From positions 5,727 through 39,693 of the forward strand of contig NZ_CABVHJ010000030.1 in NCBI RefSeq assembly GCF_902497745.1: DNA of 33,967 nucleotides, written 5' to 3'. Position 1 is the stretch's first letter. Each line of letters opens with the position of its first letter. The stretch comes from Pseudomonas fluorescens (GTDB lineage: Bacteria > Pseudomonadota > Gammaproteobacteria > Pseudomonadales > Pseudomonadaceae). A model generated the notes under the pieces. It searched no databases, was not told the origin of the DNA, and saw nothing but the letters and a program-made list of their open reading frames with translations. A program made the translations under genes and the position numbers. Positions 1-7,136 of this stretch are shown piece after piece.

Positions 1-288
1 ACTCATTACTGCCTATTCACGCCACCGATGAGAAATTTTTCAATATTCAGCCAGAATCCTTGCAAGGCACGGCCTGCAAGGGATTCATCTGGCCATCTGC
101 GACATTCGGTCACGGGATGACTTGTAGTTAATTTTCCGTCACCCGTCATAATCCCTTGAAGGGCATAAAGTTCGCCTGCAAAATGCCGCGCCCCGCCCTG
201 ATTTGGCGGGATCGTGCTGATCGGCCGCCCCAGTCGCACCATCCGTAGTGCATGGGTTTACTCAATAAGATCACGCAGGAGATTTGAC
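1..288. other. Non-coding leader upstream of pntAA
   Basis: No convincing gene is seen here; the open frames on the minus strand lack family features and a good ribosome site. The stretch probably holds the promoter of the transhydrogenase operon. A weak candidate is TTGTAG at 122-127 with CATAAT at 147-152, but the 19-bp spacer is long. The only firm signal is the Shine-Dalgarno AGGAG at 277-281, seven bases before the GTG start of pntAA. Confidence 0.5.
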
Positions 289-1410
289 GTGCACATTGGT
301 GTTCCTCTCGAAACCCAGACCGGTGAAACACGGGTTGCTGCAACCCCGGAAACCATTAAAAAGCTGATCAGCCAAGGTCATAAGGTCACTGTGCAAACCG
401 GCGCCGGCGTAAAAGCCAGTGTGGTCGACAGTGCCTATGAAGCGGCAGGCGCAACCATTGGCAGTGCCAATGACGCGTTTGGCGCCGAGCTGATTCTCAA
501 AGTGGTCGCCCCGAGCGATGCCGAACTGACGCTGATCAAGCGCGGTACGGTGCTGGTGGGCATGCTCAACCCGTTCAACAACGAAACCATCGCGAAGATG
601 GCCGAGTGCGGCATTACCGCGTTCGCCCTCGAAGCGGCGCCGCGCACCTCGCGCGCGCAGAGTCTCGATGTGTTGTCGTCGCAGGCGAACATTGCCGGCT
701 ATAAGGCTGTGTTGCTGGCCGCTCACCATTACCCTCGCTTCATGCCGATGCTGATGACCGCTGCGGGCACCGTGAAAGCGGCGCGCGTGCTGATTCTTGG
801 CGCCGGCGTGGCCGGGTTGCAGGCGATCGCCACGGCGAAACGTCTGGGTGCGGTGATCGAAGCGTCTGACGTGCGTCCGGCGGTGAAAGAGCAGATCGAA
901 TCCCTCGGCGCCAAGTTCGTCGACGTGCCTTACGAAACCGATGAAGAGCGCGAATGCGCCGTCGGTGTCGGCGGTTACGCGCGGCCAATGCCAGCGAGCT
1001 GGATGCAGCGTCAGGCCCAAGCCGTGCACGAACGCGCCAAACAGGCTGACATCGTCATCACCACCGCGCTGATTCCGGGCCGCAAGGCACCGACGCTGTT
1101 GAGCGCGGAAACCGTGGCGCAGATGAAACCGGGTTCGGTGGTCATCGACCTCGCGGCGGCTCAGGGTGGCAACTGCCCGCTGACCGTGGCTGATCAGGTC
1201 GTGGTCGAGAATGGCGTGACCATTTGCGGCCCGACCAATCTGGCTGGTGAAGTCGCTGCAGACGCCTCGGCACTGTACGCGCGCAACCTGCTGGACTTCC
1301 TCAAGCTGGTGTTCACCAAAGAAGGCCAGTTCGACGTCAACCTCGAAGACGACATCGTCGCCGCGTGCCTGATGTGCCGCGACGGCCAAGTCATCCGCAA
1401 AAACGCCTAA
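289..1410 (+). CDS. pntAA: NAD(P) transhydrogenase subunit alpha, part 1 (NAD-binding domain I)
   Basis: This is the soluble NAD(H)-binding domain I of the proton-translocating transhydrogenase, which reduces NADP+ with NADH at the cost of the proton gradient. The 373-aa product has an AlaDH/PNT N-terminal domain from its first residues (IGVPLETQTGETRVA) and a Rossmann dinucleotide site GAGVAG at residues 171-176, followed by a conserved ASDVRP. I chose the GTG at 289 because AGGAG lies seven bases upstream; an in-frame start at 214 has no such site and adds an unconserved tail. The alpha subunit is split in two, as usual in pseudomonads, and pntAB follows 15 bases after the stop. A long frame on the opposite strand is only a shadow of high-GC coding sequence. 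Confidence 0.95.
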   Translation: MHIGVPLETQTGETRVAATPETIKKLISQGHKVTVQTGAGVKASVVDSAYEAAGATIGSANDAFGAELILKVVAPSDAELTLIKRGTVLVGMLNPFNNETIAKMAECGITAFALEAAPRTSRAQSLDVLSSQANIAGYKAVLLAAHHYPRFMPMLMTAAGTVKAARVLILGAGVAGLQAIATAKRLGAVIEASDVRPAVKEQIESLGAKFVDVPYETDEERECAVGVGGYARPMPASWMQRQAQAVHERAKQADIVITTALIPGRKAPTLLSAETVAQMKPGSVVIDLAAAQGGNCPLTVADQVVVENGVTICGPTNLAGEVAADASALYARNLLDFLKLVFTKEGQFDVNLEDDIVAACLMCRDGQVIRKNA

Positions 1411-1425
1411 GCAGGGATTCAGACG

Positions 1426-1746
1426 ATGGAAGAGCTTATCTCCCCCGGTATCTACAACCTGATCATCTTCGTGCTGGCGATTTATGTCGGTTACCACGTG
1501 GTCTGGAACGTTACACCTGCGCTGCACACGCCTTTGATGGCGGTCACCAACGCCATTTCGGCGATCGTCATCGTCGGCGCCATGCTCGCGGCCGCACTGA
1601 CCGTTACGCCGCTGGGCAAAACCATGGGCACCCTCGCCGTGGCACTGGCGGCGGTCAACGTGTTCGGTGGCTTCCTGGTCACCCGCCGCATGCTTGAGAT
1701 GTTCAAGAAGAAAGCCCCGAAAGTAAAAGAAGAGGCGCCGAAGTAA
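1426..1746 (+). CDS. pntAB: NAD(P) transhydrogenase subunit alpha, part 2 (membrane domain)
   Basis: The 106-aa protein is the small membrane piece of the split alpha subunit. It forms part of the proton channel (domain II) together with the N-terminal helices of PntB. Three hydrophobic segments are visible (roughly residues 8-28, 35-58 and 62-82), followed by a short charged, lysine-rich tail. It lies between pntAA and pntB in the same direction, and its TAA stop shares one base with the pntB start (TAATG), so translation is likely coupled. Length and position match the three-gene pnt operon of Pseudomonas. Confidence 0.93.
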   Translation: MEELISPGIYNLIIFVLAIYVGYHVVWNVTPALHTPLMAVTNAISAIVIVGAMLAAALTVTPLGKTMGTLAVALAAVNVFGGFLVTRRMLEMFKKKAPKVKEEAPK

Positions 1747-3179
1747 TGAGCATGAATCTCGTCACGACGCTCTACCTGATCGCGTCGATCTGCTTCATCC
1801 AGGCCCTCAAAGGCCTGTCGCACCCGACTACTTCGCGGCGCGGCAACCTGTTCGGCATGCTCGGCATGGCGTTGGCGATCCTTACCACCGTCGGCCTCAT
1901 CTATAAGTTGGGTGCTGAGCTGGCCACTGCCGGTATCGGTTACGTCATCGTCGGTCTGCTGGTCGGCGGCACCGCCGGTTCGATCATGGCCAAGCGCGTT
2001 GAAATGACCAAGATGCCGGAACTGGTCGCGTTCATGCACAGCATGATCGGCCTCGCGGCCGTGTTCATTGCTATCGCCGCGGTGGTTGAGCCGCAGTCGC
2101 TGGGCATCGTCAAGCAACTGGGCGACTCGATTCCGGCGGGCAACCGTCTGGAGCTGTTCCTCGGTGCGGCCATTGGTGCGATCACCTTCTCCGGTTCGGT
2201 GATTGCGTTCGGCAAGCTGTCGGGCAAGTACAAGTTCCGCCTGTTCCAGGGCGCACCGGTACAGTTCGCCGGTCAGCACAAACTGAACGCTGTCCTGGGG
2301 CTGGCGACGCTGGCACTCGGTCTGACCTTCATGTTCACCGGCAACCTCACTGCGTTCGCGCTGATGCTGGCGCTGGCGTTTGTGATGGGTGTGCTGATCA
2401 TCATCCCGATCGGCGGTGCAGACATGCCGGTAGTGGTGTCGATGCTCAACAGCTATTCGGGCTGGGCGGCGGCGGGTATCGGCTTCTCACTGAACAACTC
2501 GATGCTGATCATTGCTGGCTCGCTGGTGGGTTCGAGCGGTGCGATCCTCTCGTACATCATGTGCAAGGCGATGAACCGATCCTTCTTTAATGTGCTGCTC
2601 GGCGGTTTCGGCAACACGGCTGATGCTGGCCCGGCCGGTGCGAAGGAAGCGCGTCCGGTGAAATCCGGTTCGGCTGACGACGCAACTTTCCTGCTGACCA
2701 ACGCCGACACCGTGATCATCGTGCCGGGCTACGGTCTGGCGGTAGCACGTGCGCAACATGCACTGAAAGAGCTGACCGAGAAGCTGACCCACCGTGGCGT
2801 GACCGTGAAGTACGCGATCCACCCGGTTGCCGGCCGTATGCCGGGGCACATGAACGTTCTGCTCGCCGAGGCCGAAGTGCCTTACGACCAGGTGTTCGAG
2901 ATGGAAGACATCAACTCCGAGTTCGGCCAGGCCGACGTGGTGCTGGTGCTCGGCGCGAACGATGTGGTCAACCCGGCCGCGAAGAACGATCCGAAATCGC
3001 CGATTGCCGGCATGCCGATTCTCGAAGCATTCAAGGCCAAGACCATCATCGTCAACAAACGCTCGATGGCCAGCGGCTATGCCGGTCTGGACAACGAACT
3101 GTTCTACCTGGACAAGACCATGATGGTGTTCGGCGACGCGAAGAAAGTCATCGAAGACATGGTTAAAGCGGTCGAGTAA
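1746..3179 (+). CDS. pntB: NAD(P) transhydrogenase subunit beta
   Basis: PntB holds most of the proton-translocating membrane domain II and the NADP(H)-binding domain III. The 477-aa product starts with a series of hydrophobic helices to about residue 265. A variable linker (about residues 285-312) and the soluble domain III follow, with the family signature PGYGLAVARAQ and later GANDVVNPAA and NKRSMASGYAG. The length is normal for the family. The gene overlaps pntAB by one base and closes the operon, and a strong hairpin terminator follows 20 bases after the stop. The operon supplies NADPH for biosynthesis and oxidative-stress defence. Confidence 0.95.
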   Translation: MSMNLVTTLYLIASICFIQALKGLSHPTTSRRGNLFGMLGMALAILTTVGLIYKLGAELATAGIGYVIVGLLVGGTAGSIMAKRVEMTKMPELVAFMHSMIGLAAVFIAIAAVVEPQSLGIVKQLGDSIPAGNRLELFLGAAIGAITFSGSVIAFGKLSGKYKFRLFQGAPVQFAGQHKLNAVLGLATLALGLTFMFTGNLTAFALMLALAFVMGVLIIIPIGGADMPVVVSMLNSYSGWAAAGIGFSLNNSMLIIAGSLVGSSGAILSYIMCKAMNRSFFNVLLGGFGNTADAGPAGAKEARPVKSGSADDATFLLTNADTVIIVPGYGLAVARAQHALKELTEKLTHRGVTVKYAIHPVAGRMPGHMNVLLAEAEVPYDQVFEMEDINSEFGQADVVLVLGANDVVNPAAKNDPKSPIAGMPILEAFKAKTIIVNKRSMASGYAGLDNELFYLDKTMMVFGDAKKVIEDMVKAVE

Positions 3180-3200
3180 TACCCCCGCTGCAATACCGAA

Positions 3201-3227
3201 CGCCCCGACTCGTCGGGGCGTTTTTGT
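3201..3227 (+). terminator. Rho-independent terminator of the pnt operon
   Basis: Inverted repeat CGCCCCGACT / CGTCGGGGCG with almost no loop, followed directly by TTTTTG. It lies 21 bases after the pntB stop. Confidence 0.9.
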
Positions 3228-3393
3228 TTGCGCAAACGTCGGACAATTTGCCGCGTTGTTGCAGATCCAGTAACGGTGTTTTACTTGAAACCCGCTAAAT
3301 AGACGCCTCGTTTGCGACCTTGGTAGCGGGACAGGCGCCCGTCAAATTCACTAGACTGCGCATCCTGCTACTCGCTTCCCGAGATAATAATCC

Positions 3394-4887
3394 ATGTACC
3401 GTGACCGTATTCGCCTGCCTTCGTTGTTGGATAAAGTGATGAGCGCCGCCGACGCAGCCGCTCTGATTGAGGACGGCATGACCGTCGGCATGAGCGGTTT
3501 CACCCGTGCCGGCGAAGCCAAAGCCGTTCCTCACGCACTGGCCGAGCGCGCCAAGGTCACGCCGCTGAAGATCAGCCTGATGACCGGCGCCAGCCTGGGC
3601 AACGACCTAGACAAGCAACTGACCGAAGCCGGCGTACTGTCGCGGCGGATGCCGTTCCAGGTCGACAGCACCTTGCGCAAGGCGATCAACGCCGGCGAGG
3701 TGATGTTCATCGACCAGCACCTGTCGGAAACCGTCGAGCAACTGCGCAACCAGCAACTGAAGCTGCCGGACATCGCGGTCATCGAAGCCGTGGCCATCAC
3801 CGAGCAAGGCCACATCGTGCCGACTACGTCGGTGGGCAACTCGGCGAGCTTCGCGATTTTCGCCAAACAGGTAATCGTCGAAATCAATATGGCGCACAAC
3901 GCCAACCTCGAAGGCCTGCACGACATCTATATCCCGACTTACCGCCCGACGCGCACGCCGATTCCGCTGGTAAAAGTCGATGACCGCATCGGCAGCACGG
4001 CGATTCCGATTCCGCCGGAGAAGATTGTCGCCATCGTCATCACTCAGCAGGCGGATTCGCCGTCCACCGTGTCGACCCCGGATATCGATACCAACGCCAT
4101 CGCCGAGCACCTGATCACCTTCTTCAAGCAGGAAGTCGACGCCGGGCGCATGACCAACAAGCTCGGCCCGTTGCAGGCGGGGATCGGCAACATTGCCAAC
4201 GCGGTGATGTGCGGCCTGATCGATTCGCCGTTCGAAGACCTGACCATGTACTCCGAGGTGCTGCAGGATTCGACCTTCGACCTGATCGATGCCGGCAAGC
4301 TGAGCTTCGCGTCGGGCAGCTCGATCACTCTGTCGGAGCGGCGCAACAGCGACGTGTTCGGCAATCTGGAGAAGTACAAGGACAAGCTGGTGCTGCGTCC
4401 GCAGGAGATCTCCAACCACCCGGAAGTGGTTCGTCGGCTGGGCATCATCGGCATCAACACGGCGCTGGAGTTCGACATCTATGGCAACGTCAACTCCACG
4501 CACGTATGTGGCACGCGGATGATGAATGGCATCGGCGGTTCCGGTGACTTCGCGCGTAATGCGCATCTGGCGGTGTTCGTAACCAAGTCGATCGCCAAGG
4601 GTGGCGCGATTTCCAGCGTAGTGCCGATGGTCAGCCACGTTGACCACACCGAGCATGACGTCGACATTCTGGTGACCGAAGTGGGTCTGGCCGACATGCG
4701 GGGTCTGGCGCCACGGGAGCGTGCCCGAGTGATCATCGATAACTGTGTGCACCCGGACTTCCGTCAGGCACTGAATGATTACTTCACTTCTGCCTGTGCA
4801 ATCGGTGGTCACACCCCGCATATCCTGCGTGAAGCGTTGAGCTGGCACATGAACCTGGAAGAAACCGGTCGCATGCTCGCTGTCTGA
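3394..4887 (+). CDS. Acetyl-CoA hydrolase/transferase family protein (probable succinate:acetate CoA transferase)
   Basis: The 497-aa protein belongs to the class I CoA-transferase family of AarC, Cat1 and ScpC, which move CoA between acetyl-CoA or propionyl-CoA and succinate, or act as hydrolases. The first CoA-transferase domain begins near residue 12 (DKVMSAADAAALIEDG). The second holds the glycine-rich GIGNIANAVM and the motif MYSEVLQDS, where Glu288 is the likely catalytic glutamate that forms the glutamyl-CoA thioester. The late motif MNGIGGSGDFARNA is also typical. ATG 3394 gives the usual N-terminus; the ribosome site (CCGAGATAA) is weak. The gene stands alone, followed by a perfect hairpin at 4902-4932. 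Whether it is a transferase or a hydrolase in the cell cannot be told from sequence. Confidence 0.9.
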   Translation: MYRDRIRLPSLLDKVMSAADAAALIEDGMTVGMSGFTRAGEAKAVPHALAERAKVTPLKISLMTGASLGNDLDKQLTEAGVLSRRMPFQVDSTLRKAINAGEVMFIDQHLSETVEQLRNQQLKLPDIAVIEAVAITEQGHIVPTTSVGNSASFAIFAKQVIVEINMAHNANLEGLHDIYIPTYRPTRTPIPLVKVDDRIGSTAIPIPPEKIVAIVITQQADSPSTVSTPDIDTNAIAEHLITFFKQEVDAGRMTNKLGPLQAGIGNIANAVMCGLIDSPFEDLTMYSEVLQDSTFDLIDAGKLSFASGSSITLSERRNSDVFGNLEKYKDKLVLRPQEISNHPEVVRRLGIIGINTALEFDIYGNVNSTHVCGTRMMNGIGGSGDFARNAHLAVFVTKSIAKGGAISSVVPMVSHVDHTEHDVDILVTEVGLADMRGLAPRERARVIIDNCVHPDFRQALNDYFTSACAIGGHTPHILREALSWHMNLEETGRMLAV

Positions 4888-4901
4888 TTCACACAGATAA
4901 A

Positions 4902-4932
4902 CCGCCGACGCAAATACAGTTTGCGTCGGCGG
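4902..4932 (+). terminator. Hairpin after the CoA-transferase gene
   Basis: A perfect 13-bp inverted repeat (CCGCCGACGCAAA / TTTGCGTCGGCGG) with a 5-base loop, 14 bases after the stop codon. The following bases (AGTTTCTC) contain only a short T run, so termination is likely but not textbook. Confidence 0.65.
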
Positions 4933-4957
4933 AGTTTCTCAAGCCTCCCTCCCTGAC

Positions 4958-5128
4958 AAAAACTGTACTGCTGTACTGGTCATTTCCTACAGACCTTGCC
5001 TACCTTTCCTAGTGAATCGAGCGAAAATGCACTACTTGAGTGCAGACAGGTACAGTTTGCTCAATTTTGACCCGTACACCCCCTATAAACAGTTAACTGG
5101 TCACTCACAATACAGTTGAACTGTATCT
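4958..5128 (+). promoter_or_regulatory. Multi-box control region of the first DUF1127 gene (GTACAG motifs)
   Basis: This leader holds several related boxes: AAAAACTGTAC at 4958-4968 with CTGTACTGGT at 4971-4980 (on the minus strand ACCAGTACAG and GTACAGTTTTT); GACAGGTACAGTTT at 5045-5058; and the perfect palindrome TACAGTTGAACTGTA at 5111-5125, which runs into TGTATCT (5122-5128), a possible -10 region about 80 bases before the ATG. The same 14-mer GACAGGTACAGTTT and the same TGTATCT recur before the next DUF1127 gene. I infer a shared regulator; GntR/MocR-type proteins often use such repeated boxes, but no regulator gene is adjacent. Confidence 0.6.
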
Positions 5129-5209
5129 AGAGAGACTTGGCAAACGAGAGGATCATGGGCACCAGTCAAACCACTACCTGATCCCGCCACAAGCGGAAGG
5201 ATGTCAACC

Positions 5210-5425
5210 ATGGAACGTACACTCAGTTCCGAACTGTTCTTCGAAGACAAAGCTGTAAACACCCAGGCTTCCCTGCCTCTGCGCGTTATCGCCAACCTGA
5301 TGTTGTGGCAGCGCCGCATCTCCAGCCGCCATCAACTGGCTCGCCTGGATTCGCGTCTGCTGGCTGACGCCGGTATCAGCGAAGCACAGCGCTACGAAGA
5401 GCTGAGCAAGCCGTTCTGGCGCTAA
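5210..5425 (+). CDS. DUF1127 domain-containing small protein
   Basis: The 71-aa protein ends with a DUF1127 domain (YjiS-like): a basic, tryptophan-containing helix (LMLWQRRISSRHQLARLD) followed by LLADAGISEAQRYEELSKPFW. Small DUF1127 proteins are arginine-rich; those studied affect RNA turnover or phosphate and carbon metabolism in alpha-proteobacteria, but the role in Pseudomonas is unclear. I chose ATG 5210 rather than the in-frame ATG at 5201, because GGAAGG abuts 5201 directly and is correctly spaced for 5210. It has its own terminator, and its leader shares boxes with the next gene, a diverged paralogue with the same C-terminal KPFWR. Confidence 0.85.
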   Translation: MERTLSSELFFEDKAVNTQASLPLRVIANLMLWQRRISSRHQLARLDSRLLADAGISEAQRYEELSKPFWR

Positions 5426-5482
5426 ACAGCGTCGCTGGCTCTGGTCGTTAGACCCACCGCCAGCAACCCGAATTGAACAAAC

Positions 5483-5514
5483 AAAACCCGTCGTGGGAAA
5501 CCGCGACGGGTTTT
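5483..5514 (+). terminator. Rho-independent terminator after the first DUF1127 gene
   Basis: Perfect 11-bp stem AAAACCCGTCG / CGACGGGTTTT with a 10-base loop and a T tract at its end. It separates the two DUF1127 transcripts. Confidence 0.88.
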
Positions 5515-5561
5515 GTCGTTTTCGGGGGGTAGAAAATCCCGGTACATCCGCTGATACAGCC

Positions 5562-5621
5562 GACAGGTACAGTTTTACTTAACCAGCGTCTTAACCAGTA
5601 CAATTTTACTCGAGTGTATCT
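5562..5621 (+). promoter_or_regulatory. Control region of the second DUF1127 gene (same boxes)
   Basis: GACAGGTACAGTTT at 5562-5575 is identical to 5045-5058. AACCAGTACAATTTT at 5593-5607 resembles the minus-strand ACCAGTACAG of the first region. TGTATCT at 5615-5621 lies 62 bases before the ATG. The order of elements copies the first DUF1127 leader, which supports co-regulation by one factor. Confidence 0.6.
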
Positions 5622-5683
5622 GCATCTTTGTCCGTTACAGGCTCAACATGACCTTCCGCCTTCACCGGTGAAAGGAATACGCC

Positions 5684-5893
5684 ATGAAAGACTTACAGGA
5701 TGTTTCAGAAACTTCGAGCCTGGTGGTTACGTGCCGCAACGCTCTGCGGCGCCTGTTTCACGGCCTTTGTGAGTACTTGGAGCGCGCCAGAACGCGGCGC
5801 CTGCTGTTTCAACTCGGCAGTCGAGATTTGGCCGATCCAGGCTTCAGCCACGCCGATCGCCTGAATGAACTGGATAAACCGTTCTGGCGCTAG
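5684..5893 (+). CDS. DUF1127 domain-containing small protein (second copy)
   Basis: A 69-aa protein with a C-terminal DUF1127-like segment: LERARTRRLLFQLGSRDLADPGFSHADRL and then NELDKPFWR. The end is nearly the same as in the upstream 71-aa protein (SKPFWR), while the N-terminal half differs, so the two look like diverged duplicates. The ribosome site GAAAGGA stands 7 bases before ATG 5684. It is rich in arginine and has no signal peptide or membrane segment. Its function is unknown; the shared leader boxes suggest that both copies answer to the same regulator. Confidence 0.82.
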   Translation: MKDLQDVSETSSLVVTCRNALRRLFHGLCEYLERARTRRLLFQLGSRDLADPGFSHADRLNELDKPFWR

Positions 5894-6028
5894 CATTTTG
5901 CCCACTGTGCGAACCTCGCAAAGCAGGCCTAATATCCACGCAGAACGTGGCGAATGTTGCGTCACTGGCGTCTGACTCCTCAGATACCGAGCCACCTCTC
6001 TCTACGGTTTATCCAAAGGAGTTACACC

Positions 6029-6346
6029 ATGTCCCGTCTTCGTCTGCTCAGCGCTGCCGCCCTGCTGGCCGTGGCTGCCAACGCCAGCGCCACCAGCTTT
6101 ATCGTCACCACCGACGCCGTTGTCGGTGCATTGAAGTCCTCGTCCGACGCTACATCCGACGTCACCTCGTCGTTCCGTGACGACAAGATCGTTCTTGCTG
6201 CCCGTGACGACGCTGCCAGCTTCGTCGCCAGCGAAGGCGAGATCCGTGGGGTGAAACTGGAAAGCGCGCTGGATCACATCCGTCACCAGGCGCCTCAACT
6301 GAACGCGACCGACGCACAGCTGGCCCAAGCCATCCTGACGATCTAA
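6029..6346 (+). CDS. DUF2388 domain-containing secreted protein, copy 1
   Basis: A 105-aa protein with a clear signal peptide (cleavage probably after NASA, about residue 23), then the DUF2388 core: a first segment TTDAVVGALKSSSDATSDVT and the conserved RDDAASFVASEGEIRGVKLESAL...LAQAIL. ATG 6029 is preceded by AAAGGAG. It is the first of three tandem paralogues (about 105 aa each), all exported, followed by a DUF4105 gene, a set conserved in pseudomonads. Some database entries call this family a Holliday junction helicase subunit; the signal peptide makes that very unlikely. Its true role is unknown and probably periplasmic. Confidence 0.85.
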   Translation: MSRLRLLSAAALLAVAANASATSFIVTTDAVVGALKSSSDATSDVTSSFRDDKIVLAARDDAASFVASEGEIRGVKLESALDHIRHQAPQLNATDAQLAQAILTI

Positions 6347-6362
6347 GCGATTCCAGGCATTG

Positions 6363-6385
6363 CGGGACACGCGCAACGTGTCCCG
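6363..6385 (+). terminator. Hairpin between DUF2388 copies 1 and 2
   Basis: Perfect 9-bp stem CGGGACACG / CGTGTCCCG with loop CGCAA, 16 bases after the stop of copy 1. No T tract follows, so it may be an attenuator or a 3'-end protecting structure rather than a full terminator. Confidence 0.45.
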
Positions 6386-6454
6386 ATGTTTCGGCGCTGG
6401 CTCTGGCCCGGGCATTGCGCTAGCCTTTGGGCTCACCAAAAATTACCGAGTCCG

Positions 6455-6772
6455 ATGCGCTTTCTTCCAAATCTACTGATCCCCTCCGTATTGTTCTCCG
6501 TCTGCTGGGCGACGCCGGTCAACGCCTTTGATGCTTTCAATGCATCGACCCAAGGCACCGTCGTCAGTGGTTACGCCACCAGCATGGTGTCTTCCGCACC
6601 GTTCGACCGTAAACTAATGCTCGCCGCCCGCGATGACGCGGCCGCGTTTGTTGCCAGTGACGGTGATTGGCGAGGTGCCCGTCTGGAATCTGCGTTGCAT
6701 TACTTGCGCAAAACCCGGCCGAAACTTCATGTCAGTGACCTTGAACTGGCAGAGGCAATTCTCGTCCAATAG
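6455..6772 (+). CDS. DUF2388 domain-containing secreted protein, copy 2
   Basis: A 105-aa paralogue of the gene before it. It has a signal peptide (hydrophobic LLIPSVLFSVCWATPVNA) and the core LAARDDAAAFVASDGDWRGARLESAL, ending LELAEAILVQ. ATG 6455 is followed by the expected basic-hydrophobic N-terminus; the ribosome site (ACCGAG) is poor, so expression may be lower than for copies 1 and 3. The gap to copy 3 is 43 bases with no strong hairpin, so the two are probably in one transcript. Function unknown. Confidence 0.82.
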   Translation: MRFLPNLLIPSVLFSVCWATPVNAFDAFNASTQGTVVSGYATSMVSSAPFDRKLMLAARDDAAAFVASDGDWRGARLESALHYLRKTRPKLHVSDLELAEAILVQ

Positions 6773-6815
6773 TTATCCCGTCCCCCCGTTATCCTTGCCC
6801 CTTCGGAGTCGTTCC

Positions 6816-7136
6816 ATGCGTAGCCCGCTGATTGCTGCCGCCCTTGGCCTGTTTTTGTTGGCCGATGTGGCCCAGGCGCACACCCTGGTAGCCACCAGTA
6901 ACATCATCGTTCGTGCCTCCCAGCGCACCATCGATTTCACTTCCGACACCACCACGTCGATTCGCGACTCGAAAATTATCCGCGAAGCGCACGATGACGC
7001 TGCCAGTTTCGTCGCCACCAACGGCGATATCCGCGGCGCGCATCTGGAAGCAGCGCTGAACACCCTGCGCACTCGTGTGCCGGAAGCGCGTGACGCCAGC
7101 GATCAGGTTCTCGCCGAAGCCATCCTCGCACTGTGA
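6816..7136 (+). CDS. DUF2388 domain-containing secreted protein, copy 3
   Basis: A 106-aa protein, third of the tandem set. Signal peptide MRSPLIAAALGLFLLADVAQA, then TLVATSNIIVRASQRTIDFT and the hallmark HDDAASFVATNGDIRGAHLEAAL with LAEAILAL at the end. The ribosome site is CGGAG, eight bases before ATG 6816. Its TGA overlaps the GTG start of the DUF4105 gene (GTGA), which points to translational coupling and a shared task. Function unknown. Confidence 0.85.
   Translation: MRSPLIAAALGLFLLADVAQAHTLVATSNIIVRASQRTIDFTSDTTTSIRDSKIIREAHDDAASFVATNGDIRGAHLEAALNTLRTRVPEARDASDQVLAEAILAL

Noticed and set aside
271..1527. Long minus-strand open frame (over 400 codons) opposite pntAA
   Set aside because: Composition rich in His, Arg and Asp is typical of an antisense shadow of GC-rich coding sequence; pntAA is clear on the other strand. 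Similar long shadows opposite prlC, the DUF4105 gene and the GMC gene were dropped for the same reason.
6633..6815. Longer version of DUF2388 copy 3 starting at 6633
   Set aside because: The extension overlaps copy 2 in another frame and lacks conservation; the signal peptide starts at 6816.
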